DNA of 62,053 bases from an uncultured Collinsella sp. (GTDB lineage: Bacteria > Actinomycetota > Coriobacteriia > Coriobacteriales > Coriobacteriaceae), in assembly GCA_902475245.1 (NCBI GenBank), contig CABRYP010000007.1, positions 1 to 62,053 of the forward strand, read 5' to 3'. Below the pieces are notes generated by a model that searched no databases, was not told where the DNA came from, and worked only from the letters and a program-made list of their open reading frames with translations. The position numbers and the translations under genes were made by a program. Positions 27,572 to 34,544 of the stretch are shown piece after piece (positions within the stretch are counted from its first letter, which is position 1; every line of letters starts with the position of its first letter).

Positions 27572-27754
27572 CGCGATCCTCCCCTAGATATTAGACAGTC
27601 AGTTGAATAGGCATGCTAGGAGCATCGCCGGCCCGTTGTGTTTCCCACCCATTTCGAAACAATCGCGTAACGCACGCCCTACGAGTGGGTGCCGCCGACC
27701 TCAAGGGCGACAACAAGGACCCCAAGTTCGGCCCGCAAGCTCACTGCTTCAAAC

Positions 27755-27971
27755 ATCTCAATCTGTAACAGGAAGACCCAATTTCGACGCCTAACTGTTA
27801 CAGATTGAGATGTTTTCGAGAGACGGCTCCGAATGTCTCAATCTGTAACACGAAGGGCCGGTTTTGGCGGTCAGCTGTTACAGATCGAGATTTTCCATAG
27901 AACCATTTCTTCCTGTCTTGATCTGTAACAGCTAGGTCCAATTTCCATCCCTAGTTGTTACAGATCAAGAC
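27755..27971. repeat. 57-bp hairpin array D (3 units)
   Basis: Units 27755-27811, 27835-27891 and 27915-27971, spacers 23 and 23 bp. Unit 3 shows a compensated pair: the left arm has TCTTGATC and the right GATCAAGA, where others have C and G. Its centre also pairs (CTAGG..CCTAG). The gap 27572-28092 otherwise holds only a short open stretch (about 27665-27770, DLKGDNKDPKFGP) that I cannot identify. Confidence 0.9.
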
Positions 27972-28092
27972 ATTTCGGCAGCCCCCTTCCTCATCCTATT
28001 CAAATACAGCTATTTTGTTAGTCTTGGTTAACTGTTTGGCCTAAAACGGGTATCCTTTGCGGAGTCAAACAAACGGCACGCAGGAGCGCACC

Positions 28093-29349
28093 ATGCTCAA
28101 CCATCTCAAACATCACTTTGGCTCCCGACGCACCGGTGGCCACGGCGGACTCGACATCGCACGGCATATCGGCCCCGGACTGCTCGTGACCGTCGGCTTT
28201 ATCGACCCGGGCAATTGGGCCTCCAATATGGCCGCCGGCTCGCAGTTTGGCTACGCGCTGCTGTGGATCGTCACGCTGTCCACGATCATGCTCATCGTGC
28301 TGCAGCACAACGCGGCGCACTTGGGCATCGCCACGGGCATGTGTCTCGCCGAGGCCACGACGCGCCACCTGCCCCGCCTCGTCGGGCGCGCGATACTCGG
28401 CAGCGCGTATCTAGCCACGGTCGCCACCGCCATGGCCGAAGTCCTGGGCGGTGCAATCGCGCTTCAAATGCTCTTTGGCCTGCCCGTACGCGCCGGCTGC
28501 ATCATCGTCGCGGCGGCATCGATTGCCATGCTCATGACAAGCTCCTACAAACGCGCCGAGCGATGGATCATCGCCTTCGTGGGCGTGGTAGGACTTTCGT
28601 TTTTGGCCGAGCTTGCACTAGTCAACGTCGACTGGCCGCAAGCCGCCACAAGCTGGATCACACCCCGTATGCCCACCGGCTCGGCCGCGATTATCGTAAG
28701 TGTCCTAGGCGCGGTCGTTATGCCCCACAACCTCTTCCTGCACTCCGAGGTCATCCAATCCATGCACTTCGAAGGCCAAGGCGAGCAGGTTATCGAAGAA
28801 CGTCTGCGCTACGAGCTCTTCGACACGCTCTTTTCGATGGGTGTGGGCTGGGCAATCAACTCGGCCATGGTCATCCTGGCCGCAACGACCTTCTTTGCGC
28901 ACGGCATTGTCGTAGACGACCTCGCCGTCGCAGCGGCCACGCTCTCCCCCATTCTGGGTCCGGCAAGCTCGACCATCTTTGCGGTGGCACTGCTGTTTGC
29001 GGGACTATCGAGCAGTGTGACGGCGGGCATGGCGGCGGGCACCATCACCGCGGGCATGTTCGATGAGGAATACGACATCCACGACCGACATTCCTCAATC
29101 GGGGTGGCGACCTGTTTCGTCGGCGCAGTGGCGGCGTGCCTGGTCGTCCCGAATCCTTTTGAGGGTCTCATTTGGAGTCAGGCACTGCTGTCGCTTCAGC
29201 TGCCGATTACGGTCTTTGTGCTCATACGACTCACCAGTTCGCCCCGCGTCATGGGCAAATACGCCAACTCGCGCCCGCTTAACGCGTTGCTCGTAGGGAT
29301 CGGTACCATCGTGACGGCTCTCGATATCGTGTTGTTGACAGGGATGTAA
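28093..29349 (+). CDS. Nramp family divalent metal transporter
   Basis: 418 residues, about 11 membrane segments. The metal-site motif DPGNW in helix 1 and MPHNLFLHS in helix 6 identify Nramp/MntH proton-coupled Mn2+/Fe2+ importers. The helix-6 metal-site Met, usual in Mn/Fe transporters, appears as V-V-M-P-H. Start 28093 has AGGAG upstream. Array D precedes and array E follows the gene. Confidence 0.9.
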   Translation: MLNHLKHHFGSRRTGGHGGLDIARHIGPGLLVTVGFIDPGNWASNMAAGSQFGYALLWIVTLSTIMLIVLQHNAAHLGIATGMCLAEATTRHLPRLVGRAILGSAYLATVATAMAEVLGGAIALQMLFGLPVRAGCIIVAAASIAMLMTSSYKRAERWIIAFVGVVGLSFLAELALVNVDWPQAATSWITPRMPTGSAAIIVSVLGAVVMPHNLFLHSEVIQSMHFEGQGEQVIEERLRYELFDTLFSMGVGWAINSAMVILAATTFFAHGIVVDDLAVAAATLSPILGPASSTIFAVALLFAGLSSSVTAGMAAGTITAGMFDEEYDIHDRHSSIGVATCFVGAVAACLVVPNPFEGLIWSQALLSLQLPITVFVLIRLTSSPRVMGKYANSRPLNALLVGIGTIVTALDIVLLTGM

Positions 29350-29376
29350 TGGGGCGGGGCACCTACCCAGGCAAAC

Positions 29377-29672
29377 GTCTCGATCTGTAACATCTAGACA
29401 CGCTTTTGATGTCTAGATGTTACAGATCGAGATCATTCCGAGGGACAGCTCCGTTTGTCTCAATCTGTAACACGTAGACCCCGTTTTCACTGCTAGATGT
29501 TACAGATTGAGATCTTCTGCCGGACGGTTTTGGTTTGTCTTGATCTGTAACAAGTGGGCCCAATTTCCACTTCTAGATGTTACGGATCGAGACATTTCTT
29601 CAGCTCCAACCTTTTGTCTCAATCTGTAACAGAAAGACCCGTTTTGAGCCGTTAGATGTTACAGATTAAGAC
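29377..29672. repeat. 57-bp hairpin array E (4 units)
   Basis: Units 29377-29433, 29457-29513, 29537-29593 and 29616-29672; spacers 23, 23 and 22 bp. Unit 1 is nearly perfect through the centre: AACATCTAGACA pairs with TGTCTAGATGTT around CGCTTTTGA, so the whole 57 bp can be one hairpin. Begins 27 bases after the Nramp stop. The gap 29350-29816 holds this array and the rubredoxin terminator. Confidence 0.92.
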
Positions 29673-29740
29673 CAAAGGTCGGCCGGACTCACGACAGACA
29701 GGATCGGCTAACAGCAGCCGTGATCCCTTGGGGACGGAGG

Positions 29741-29775
29741 AAAAGGGCCCCGGCCGGGATATCCGACCGGGGTCC
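29741..29775 (-). terminator. Terminator of the rubredoxin gene
   Basis: GGACCCCGG and CCGGGGCCC arms pair (two mismatches further in), followed by TTTTCC on the minus strand, 42 bases beyond the rubredoxin stop. Confidence 0.8.
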
Positions 29776-29816
29776 TTGGACAGAGCTATGTTCGGCTTTC
29801 GCCGTGTGCCTGCGAG

Positions 29817-29960
29817 TTACTCCTCGACGAGCTCAAACTGATCGGGGCCGACGCCGCACACCGGGCACACGTAATCCTCGGGCAGCTCGGGCGTATCGAC
29901 CTCAACCTCGTAACCACAAACGACGCAAACGAACTTATACGTCTTCTTCTCCTCAGCCAT
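29817..29960 (-). CDS. Rubredoxin
   Basis: 47 residues, too short for many gene finders. Two CxxCG knuckles, FVCVVCGYEV and YVCPVCGVGPDQFE, bind one iron. GAGGAG lies upstream of the ATG at 29960. A single-electron carrier in oxygen or superoxide defence of anaerobes. It follows the flavin reductase gene on the same strand, as in organisms where the two are fused as high-molecular-weight rubredoxin. It lacks the usual ...W near knuckle 1 and is slightly shorter than classic rubredoxins. Confidence 0.9.
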   Translation of the reverse strand: MAEEKKTYKFVCVVCGYEVEVDTPELPEDYVCPVCGVGPDQFELVEE

Positions 29961-30048
29961 GATGTTCTCCTCTCGAACGTGACTGCTGGTGTACTTGCTT
30001 ATTAGTATATATTCTCAATAATATAATGCAAGTAGTTTTCCACCATTT

Positions 30049-30552
30049 CTACCCTTGGTACGAAGACGCCTTGGGCGGCGTCTTGCCCTTCAGCACCTTG
30101 TGGTAGTAATCGTAGGTGAGCGGAGTCTCGCCGCTCAGACGCTCGGCATCCTCAACCTCGCCGATAAACAGCAGATGCGTGCCCACGTCCACGGTGTCGA
30201 TCAGACGGCAACTAAACAGCGCCGCCGCGTGCTCGGGCACATAGGGCATGCCAAGGGCAGTCTCGCGGGTCTCGTACTTGGCAAATTTGTCATAGTCGCT
30301 GCTGGTACGGAATCCAAAGTTGCCAATGTAGAGCATATCGGCCGTCTGATCGATCACGGTCAGCGCAAAGGCCTTGGCAGACGAGATAACACCAGACGTG
30401 ACATTTTCCTTATTCACAGCAACCGAGATGCGCGGCGGCGCAGACGTCACCTGCACCGCCGTGTTGATGACGCAGCCGGCGCGCAGCTCGTCGGCCGCGG
30501 CGCTCACCACATACAGGCCGCTCGGCATCGTAAAGAACGCAGTTTTGTCCAT
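30049..30552 (-). CDS. Flavin reductase-like FMN-binding protein
   Basis: 167 residues of the flavin-reductase split-barrel family (PSGLYVVSAA, AVQVTSAPPRISVAVNKENVT, ALTVIDQTADMLYIGNFGFRTSSDYDKF). Probably accepts electrons from NAD(P)H and reduces the adjacent rubredoxin. Start 30552 has AGGGGAG upstream; the frame beyond it to 30744 crosses a repeat and is not coding. Confidence 0.85.
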   Translation of the reverse strand: MDKTAFFTMPSGLYVVSAAADELRAGCVINTAVQVTSAPPRISVAVNKENVTSGVISSAKAFALTVIDQTADMLYIGNFGFRTSSDYDKFAKYETRETALGMPYVPEHAAALFSCRLIDTVDVGTHLLFIGEVEDAERLSGETPLTYDYYHKVLKGKTPPKASSYQG

Positions 30553-30679
30553 AACAATCACTCCCCTAACCCGAGATTGAACCTCATGGGTGTATGTACC
30601 CACAAAAAAGACGGCGCCCATACCGGACGCCGCCTTTGAGACATATGTGTCAAAACAGAAAGCAAGATGGAACGCCCGC

Positions 30680-30746
30680 AGTTGCGGTGAAATAGGGACT
30701 GAATAGCCCCTCAAACAGGCAAAACAGTCCGTATTCCACCGCAACT
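30680..30746. repeat. 67-bp TTGCGGTGAAA palindromic element, copy 2
   Basis: Ends AGTTGCGGTGAAATAGGGAC and its near complement. Very similar arms to copy 1 at 15859; only the loop differs (GAATAGCCCCTCAAACAGG). Lies 12 bases beyond the smpB stop. Confidence 0.78.
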
Positions 30747-30758
30747 TATACAGAACGC

Positions 30759-31229
30759 CTAGCGGTTGCGCTCCTTTAACGCGCGATCGATCTCGCGCTG
30801 AACGTCGCGCTTGGCCATGTCTTCGCGCTTGTCGTAGAGCTTTTTGCCACGGCCCAGGCCCAACAGCAACTTTACGCGACCATCGGTATTAAAGTAGAGC
30901 TCCAACGGCACCAGCGCATAGCCACGGTTGCGCAGTTTGCCGTCAAGAAAATCAATCTCCTTGCGATGCAGCAGCAGACGACGGCGGCGATCGGGGTCAC
31001 GGTTCCACACGCCGCCATGGCTATAAGGGTGAATATGCAGACCCACCAGCCAGCACTCGCCGCCACGAATCAGTGCAAAGGTGTCGGTGATCTGGCAGGC
31101 GCGCTCGCGAATCGACTTGACCTCGGTACCGCTTAGCTCAATGCCGCATTCGAACGTCTCGTCGATAAAGTACTCGTGATGCGCCGAGCGATTCTTGGAA
31201 ATGAGCTTGCGTTCGCGCTTACTGGGCAT
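30759..31229 (-). CDS. smpB: SsrA-binding protein SmpB
   Basis: 156 residues, normal length. KNRSAHHEYFIDETFECGIELSGTEVKSIR and LHIHPYSHGGVWNRDPDRRRRLLLHRKEI are SmpB signatures; the C-terminal tail (KKLYDKREDMAKRDVQREI) is basic. Delivers tmRNA to stalled ribosomes. Start 31229 overlaps the upstream TPR gene's end by 11 bases. Confidence 0.95.
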   Translation of the reverse strand: MPSKRERKLISKNRSAHHEYFIDETFECGIELSGTEVKSIRERACQITDTFALIRGGECWLVGLHIHPYSHGGVWNRDPDRRRRLLLHRKEIDFLDGKLRNRGYALVPLELYFNTDGRVKLLLGLGRGKKLYDKREDMAKRDVQREIDRALKERNR

Positions 31230-32136
31230 CGCCGGCCTCCTTGACGCCGTCGACTCCCTTGTCGGCGCCTGCGCGCTTTGCCTTGCGCTCGGCGTTGAGC
31301 TCGGCATCGCTCTCGCGCACCAGCTTAATGATCGCCGCGCATGCCTCCTCGCCCACCAGGTCGCGGGCACGGACCGTCAGGCGCGTAGCCTCCTGCTTGT
31401 CACCGTCGCTCGCAGCATCGGTCGCACACATGATCAGGCAGATGGCAATCTCGGCCGAAGGCGAGGTCGGCACGCCTTGCAGGGCCAGTTCACCCATCAC
31501 GTGGTCGTCGCTCTCATCGGCGGCATCGGGATAGGCAGCATGGATCTTGTTGAGCAGGCGCGTCGTATGCGCATCGCCAGGGGCCAAGCGCAGCGCCAGA
31601 CGCGCGCAACCCACGGCCGCCGAGACGTTCTCGGTCTCGGGCTCCAAGAAGTACTGACCTAGATTGGCGTAAGCGCGGGCGGCGCACTTGCCATCGCTTG
31701 CACGCTCCAGCACCGAGAACGAGAGTGATGCCCATTCCTGCTTGTCCTCGAGCGCACGGAACAGCTCGGCCAGATCCAGGCGGTAGTTACAGTTCATGGG
31801 GTCCCAGCGAACGGCCTGCATCAAGGCGTTGCGAGCACTCACATAATCCTGCTGGCGAATGTAGGCAAACGCCATGTCGGAATACAGGCGATCAAAGGGC
31901 ACCTCGACCTGCACCAGCTCGCGCGGATCCTTTTCCACACGACGGTAGGCCAGACGCTCAAACTTGCTATCGAAGCTAAAGTACTGGCGGTTCTCCTCTG
32001 TCTTGCACTCGGCATCGATATACTCCTCGGCGAGCTCAACCAAACGCTCCAACAGCGGCGTCGCCGTGGCCAAGTCTCCCTGCGCCAGGTAATTCTCGGC
32101 ATACGTAATGTCTTGTAGGCTGATGGGCAGGTCCAT
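31219..32136 (-). CDS. Tetratricopeptide-like repeat protein
   Basis: 305 residues, helical; repeats of the TPR kind are visible (LYSDMAFAYIRQQDYVSARNALMQAVRWDP; ARAYANLGQYFLEPETENVSAAVGCARLALRLAPGD). No enzymatic motif. Strong GAGGAG ribosome site before 32136. Overlaps smpB, hence probably cotranscribed; function unknown. Confidence 0.7.
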   Translation of the reverse strand: MDLPISLQDITYAENYLAQGDLATATPLLERLVELAEEYIDAECKTEENRQYFSFDSKFERLAYRRVEKDPRELVQVEVPFDRLYSDMAFAYIRQQDYVSARNALMQAVRWDPMNCNYRLDLAELFRALEDKQEWASLSFSVLERASDGKCAARAYANLGQYFLEPETENVSAAVGCARLALRLAPGDAHTTRLLNKIHAAYPDAADESDDHVMGELALQGVPTSPSAEIAICLIMCATDAASDGDKQEATRLTVRARDLVGEEACAAIIKLVRESDAELNAERKAKRAGADKGVDGVKEAGDAQ

Positions 32137-32191
32137 GGCAACTCCTCGGTCCGGGTGAAACGCGGCTCATTCCACACATGCGACGTATACA

Positions 32192-32221
32192 CAAAACCCG
32201 GGTCTCTTGCGAGGCCCGGGC
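32192..32221 (-). terminator. Terminator after the tRNA pair
   Basis: CCCGGGTCTC and GAGGCCCGGG pair around a TTGC loop, and the minus strand continues TTTTG. It lies 10 bases downstream of tRNA-Glu. Confidence 0.85.
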
Positions 32222-32231
32222 GTTCATTTTG

Positions 32232-32308
32232 TGGTAGCCCGTACCAGATTCGAACTGGTGATCTCCGCCTTGAGAGGGCGGCGTCCTAAACCGCTAGACG
32301 AACGGGCC
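32232..32308 (-). tRNA. tRNA-Glu (anticodon CUC)
   Basis: 77 bases including encoded CCA. Acceptor GGCCCGT/ACGGGCT, anticodon stem CCGCC/GGCGG with loop CTCTCAA (anticodon CUC), T arm GGTTCGAATC. The first acceptor pair is G-U. Confidence 0.93.
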
Positions 32309-32325
32309 ATATGTAGCAAATGCAA

Positions 32326-32399
32326 TGGCTGGGATGGAGGGAGTCGAACCCCCATTGACGGAACCAGAATCCGCTGTCCTGCCATTAGACGACATCCCA
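32326..32399 (-). tRNA. tRNA-Gln (anticodon CUG)
   Basis: 74 bases with encoded CCA. Acceptor TGGGATG/CATCCCA, anticodon loop TTCTGGT (CUG), T arm GGGGGTTCGACTCCC. Transcribed ahead of tRNA-Glu, probably as one precursor. Confidence 0.93.
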
Positions 32400-32663
32400 A
32401 TGACTGCATCGCTGCGCTCGGCTGTGCCTTTGCGCAAGAAAGAAATATACGGGAAGTTCTACGGTGACGCAAGCCCCATTTTTAACTTTTTTGAAAATCG
32501 GCCAATTTGCTCCGACCCATGAAGGACCTGTGAAGCCAGACCGCATGCAAGGGGCAAAATGCCGTAAGCGCACCGTAATTACCGTTGGCAGATTGCTGCA
32601 TTCTGGTCGCCGTCAATAGTGACACAATCAGGATGCCAATTATCGCGCGGACATCGAGGCGAC

Positions 32664-33074
32664 ATGGATGAAGAGCTTGATTACCTATGGGAGACCCTGG
32701 GCCTCGAGATATCCGCCAGACCTTGGCCAGATCGGCACAAAATTCATCCCACGCTACGCCCCGCCATCACAGTCATGCAGGCAACGTATCGCGGCGCCTC
32801 ATTTTTAATGATGCGAATGGCATGGCACGCGACGCTACCCGACCTCAAGCGAGTTCAGGCAAGCCTCGTGGAGCTATCCGGTATTCCCGTCGTGATTTCG
32901 GAGACCCATTTGGAGCAACGCCAACGCGACCGTTTGCAAGCACAGCGAATCCCGTTCATCTGCCCCGGCATTCAGGCATATCTACCCTTTATGGACGAAG
33001 AGTACTGGAGCGGCAAGCCCAACAAACAGGTAAAGATCTACGACCCGCATAAGTGGGCACAGTTCGAGGACTGA
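32664..33074 (+). CDS. Short protein resembling the N-terminal domain of a MarR-associated regulator family
   Basis: 136 residues. LKRVQASLVELSGIPVVISETHLEQRQRDRLQAQRIPFICPGIQAYLPFM resembles the N-terminal part of larger proteins that carry a MarR-type winged helix at the C-terminus; here the helix domain is missing. It may be a truncated or independently evolved form. GAGGC precedes the ATG. Confidence 0.55.
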   Translation: MDEELDYLWETLGLEISARPWPDRHKIHPTLRPAITVMQATYRGASFLMMRMAWHATLPDLKRVQASLVELSGIPVVISETHLEQRQRDRLQAQRIPFICPGIQAYLPFMDEEYWSGKPNKQVKIYDPHKWAQFED

Positions 33075-33146
33075 CCGGAGCGAACCTGCCGGCGGAAAGC
33101 GCATCCCAGAATTTGCGCTCAGAACGAGACACGCTTTCCGCAGTTG

Positions 33147-33506
33147 TTACAGCAGCGCCTCGGCCCAGGTTGCTTCCTTAAAGCCTGGAATCGCAAAGTC
33201 ATCGCCCACCAGCAGCGGACGCTTAACCAGCATGCCGTCGGTCGCCAACAGCTCGTAACATTCCTGATCCGTCATCCCTGCATCCAGACGCGCCTTCAGG
33301 CCAAGCTCTCGATACTTCATGCCCGACGAATTAAAGAAGCGACGCACCGGCAGCCCCGAACGCGCAATCCAGGTCGCAAGCTCCTCAGCCGAAGGATTGT
33401 CTGTAACAATATCGCGATCGATGTACTCAACCCCATGCTCGTCCAACCAGGCCTTGGCCTTTTTACACGTCGAGCATTTGGGATATTCAACAAACAGTAC
33501 GGTCAT
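33147..33506 (-). CDS. ArsC/Spx-family thioredoxin-fold protein
   Basis: 119 residues. N-terminal YPKCSTCKKAKAWLDEHGVEY is the ArsC/Spx/YffB motif with Cys11 and Cys14; SAEELATWIARSG and KRPLLV follow. Probably an arsenate-reductase-like or glutaredoxin-like protein rather than a true Spx (no RNA polymerase binding evidence). AAGGGA upstream. 33507-33760 shows nothing I can support. Confidence 0.85.
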   Translation of the reverse strand: MTVLFVEYPKCSTCKKAKAWLDEHGVEYIDRDIVTDNPSAEELATWIARSGLPVRRFFNSSGMKYRELGLKARLDAGMTDQECYELLATDGMLVKRPLLVGDDFAIPGFKEATWAEALL

Positions 33507-33760
33507 GGGGATTCCCTTCTTAGAAAAGACAAGTGTCTGGCAAACAGCGCATCGATGGCCATCTGCGACCGATGCCGATATTGTAGCCAGCGCCGACGTG
33601 CAGGCGGTCGCGGTTTTCCATCTTGAGGTTAACGTCTCGCATGGGCGTCAATGGTACGGTATGGGCGACACGACGGATGTTGGTGCCCATCCACATGCAA
33701 ACGGGGGCAAGTGGGTCTGGATGGGCGACGGTAGCCGTTGAGCCCGCGTCCCCGACAGCC

Positions 33761-34366
33761 CTACTCCGTCTCGCGCATCCAGCGATCGAAGGTCCCCACG
33801 CACACGCCTAGGCGCTTTGCCGCCTGACTCCGGGTAATATTGCCCGCCTCATAGATATCGCGCACTCGTTCGAATTGCGGAGGGCACGGCTTGCGGGGCC
33901 GACCAAAACGCACACCGCGCGCCCGCGCCGCCGCGATTCCCTCCGCCTGACGACGGTGGATGTTCTCTCGTTCCACCTGCGCCACATAACTCAACAGCTG
34001 CAAAACGATATCGGCGATCAGCGTGCTGGTCACATCCGATCCGCCGCAATCTCTCGCACGCGTATCGAGCAACGGCATGTCCAGCACAACGATGGCCGCA
34101 CCAAGTTCCTTGGTTATACGACGCCACTCCTCGAGTATCTCGCTATAGTTTCGACCCAGCCGATCGATGGAAAGCACCACCAACACATCACCGGAAGCCA
34201 AGGCATGAAGCAATTCCCGATACTGCGGGCGATCAAAGTCCTTACCGCTCGCACGGTCGGCAAAGACATTCGCCGGCTCCACGCCATAGGCGCTCAGCGC
34301 ATCCAACTGGCGATTCAAATTTTGATCACGCGAGCTCACCCGCGCATACCCATACACCGTTGCCAC
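33761..34366 (-). CDS. Serine recombinase, resolvase/invertase family
   Basis: 201 residues: catalytic N-terminal domain with GYARVSSRDQN (active Ser), FADRASGKDFDRPQY, LVVLSIDRLGRNYSEI, then a C-terminal helix-turn-helix (NITRSQAAKRLGVCVGTFDRWM). Small-resolvase type from a transposon or inversion system; no transposase or invertible repeats were found adjacent. The GTG at 34366 is the preferred start; a TTG at 34396 is possible. Confidence 0.88.
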   Translation of the reverse strand: MATVYGYARVSSRDQNLNRQLDALSAYGVEPANVFADRASGKDFDRPQYRELLHALASGDVLVVLSIDRLGRNYSEILEEWRRITKELGAAIVVLDMPLLDTRARDCGGSDVTSTLIADIVLQLLSYVAQVERENIHRRQAEGIAAARARGVRFGRPRKPCPPQFERVRDIYEAGNITRSQAAKRLGVCVGTFDRWMRETE

Positions 34367-34388
34367 AACATCCCAGCTTTCTCGTAAA

Positions 34389-34421
34389 CCTGCCAAAAAG
34401 GGACAGGCTTGTTTTGGTAGG
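34389..34421. repeat. CCTGCCAAAA/GGGAC hairpin
   Basis: CCTGCCAAAA and TTTTGGTAGG pair (one mismatch) around AGGGACAGGCTTG. A sibling is at 47434. It lies just upstream of the resolvase start. Confidence 0.55.
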
Positions 34422-34482
34422 TCCTATCTCCCAAAAGCATATGAAGAAGCGGCCGAGCTCATGGCAGGGCAATCAAGAGACA

Positions 34483-34513
34483 CGCAAAGAGGGCGGCCCC
34501 GAAAGACCGCCCT
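34483..34513 (-). terminator. Terminator of rnr
   Basis: AGGGCGG and CCGCCCT pair around 10 bases; the minus strand continues CTTTGCG. It starts about 32 bases past the rnr stop. T-run weak. Confidence 0.6.
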
Positions 34514-34544
34514 GTCCGCTTTGCCGATACTCACTCCGTACCGG

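Noticed and set aside
27665..27770. Short open stretch DLKGDNKDPKFGP as a gene remnant
   Set aside because: No start, no flanking homology and I could not assign a family; too short to support.
28020..28092. Manganese riboswitch (yybP-ykoY) upstream of the Nramp gene
   Set aside because: The conserved loop sequences are not visible and the leader is too short.
33319..33741. Plus-strand frame ending in GGKWVWMGDGSR
   Set aside because: Overlaps the ArsC-like gene antisense for half its length, no ribosome site and no recognisable family.
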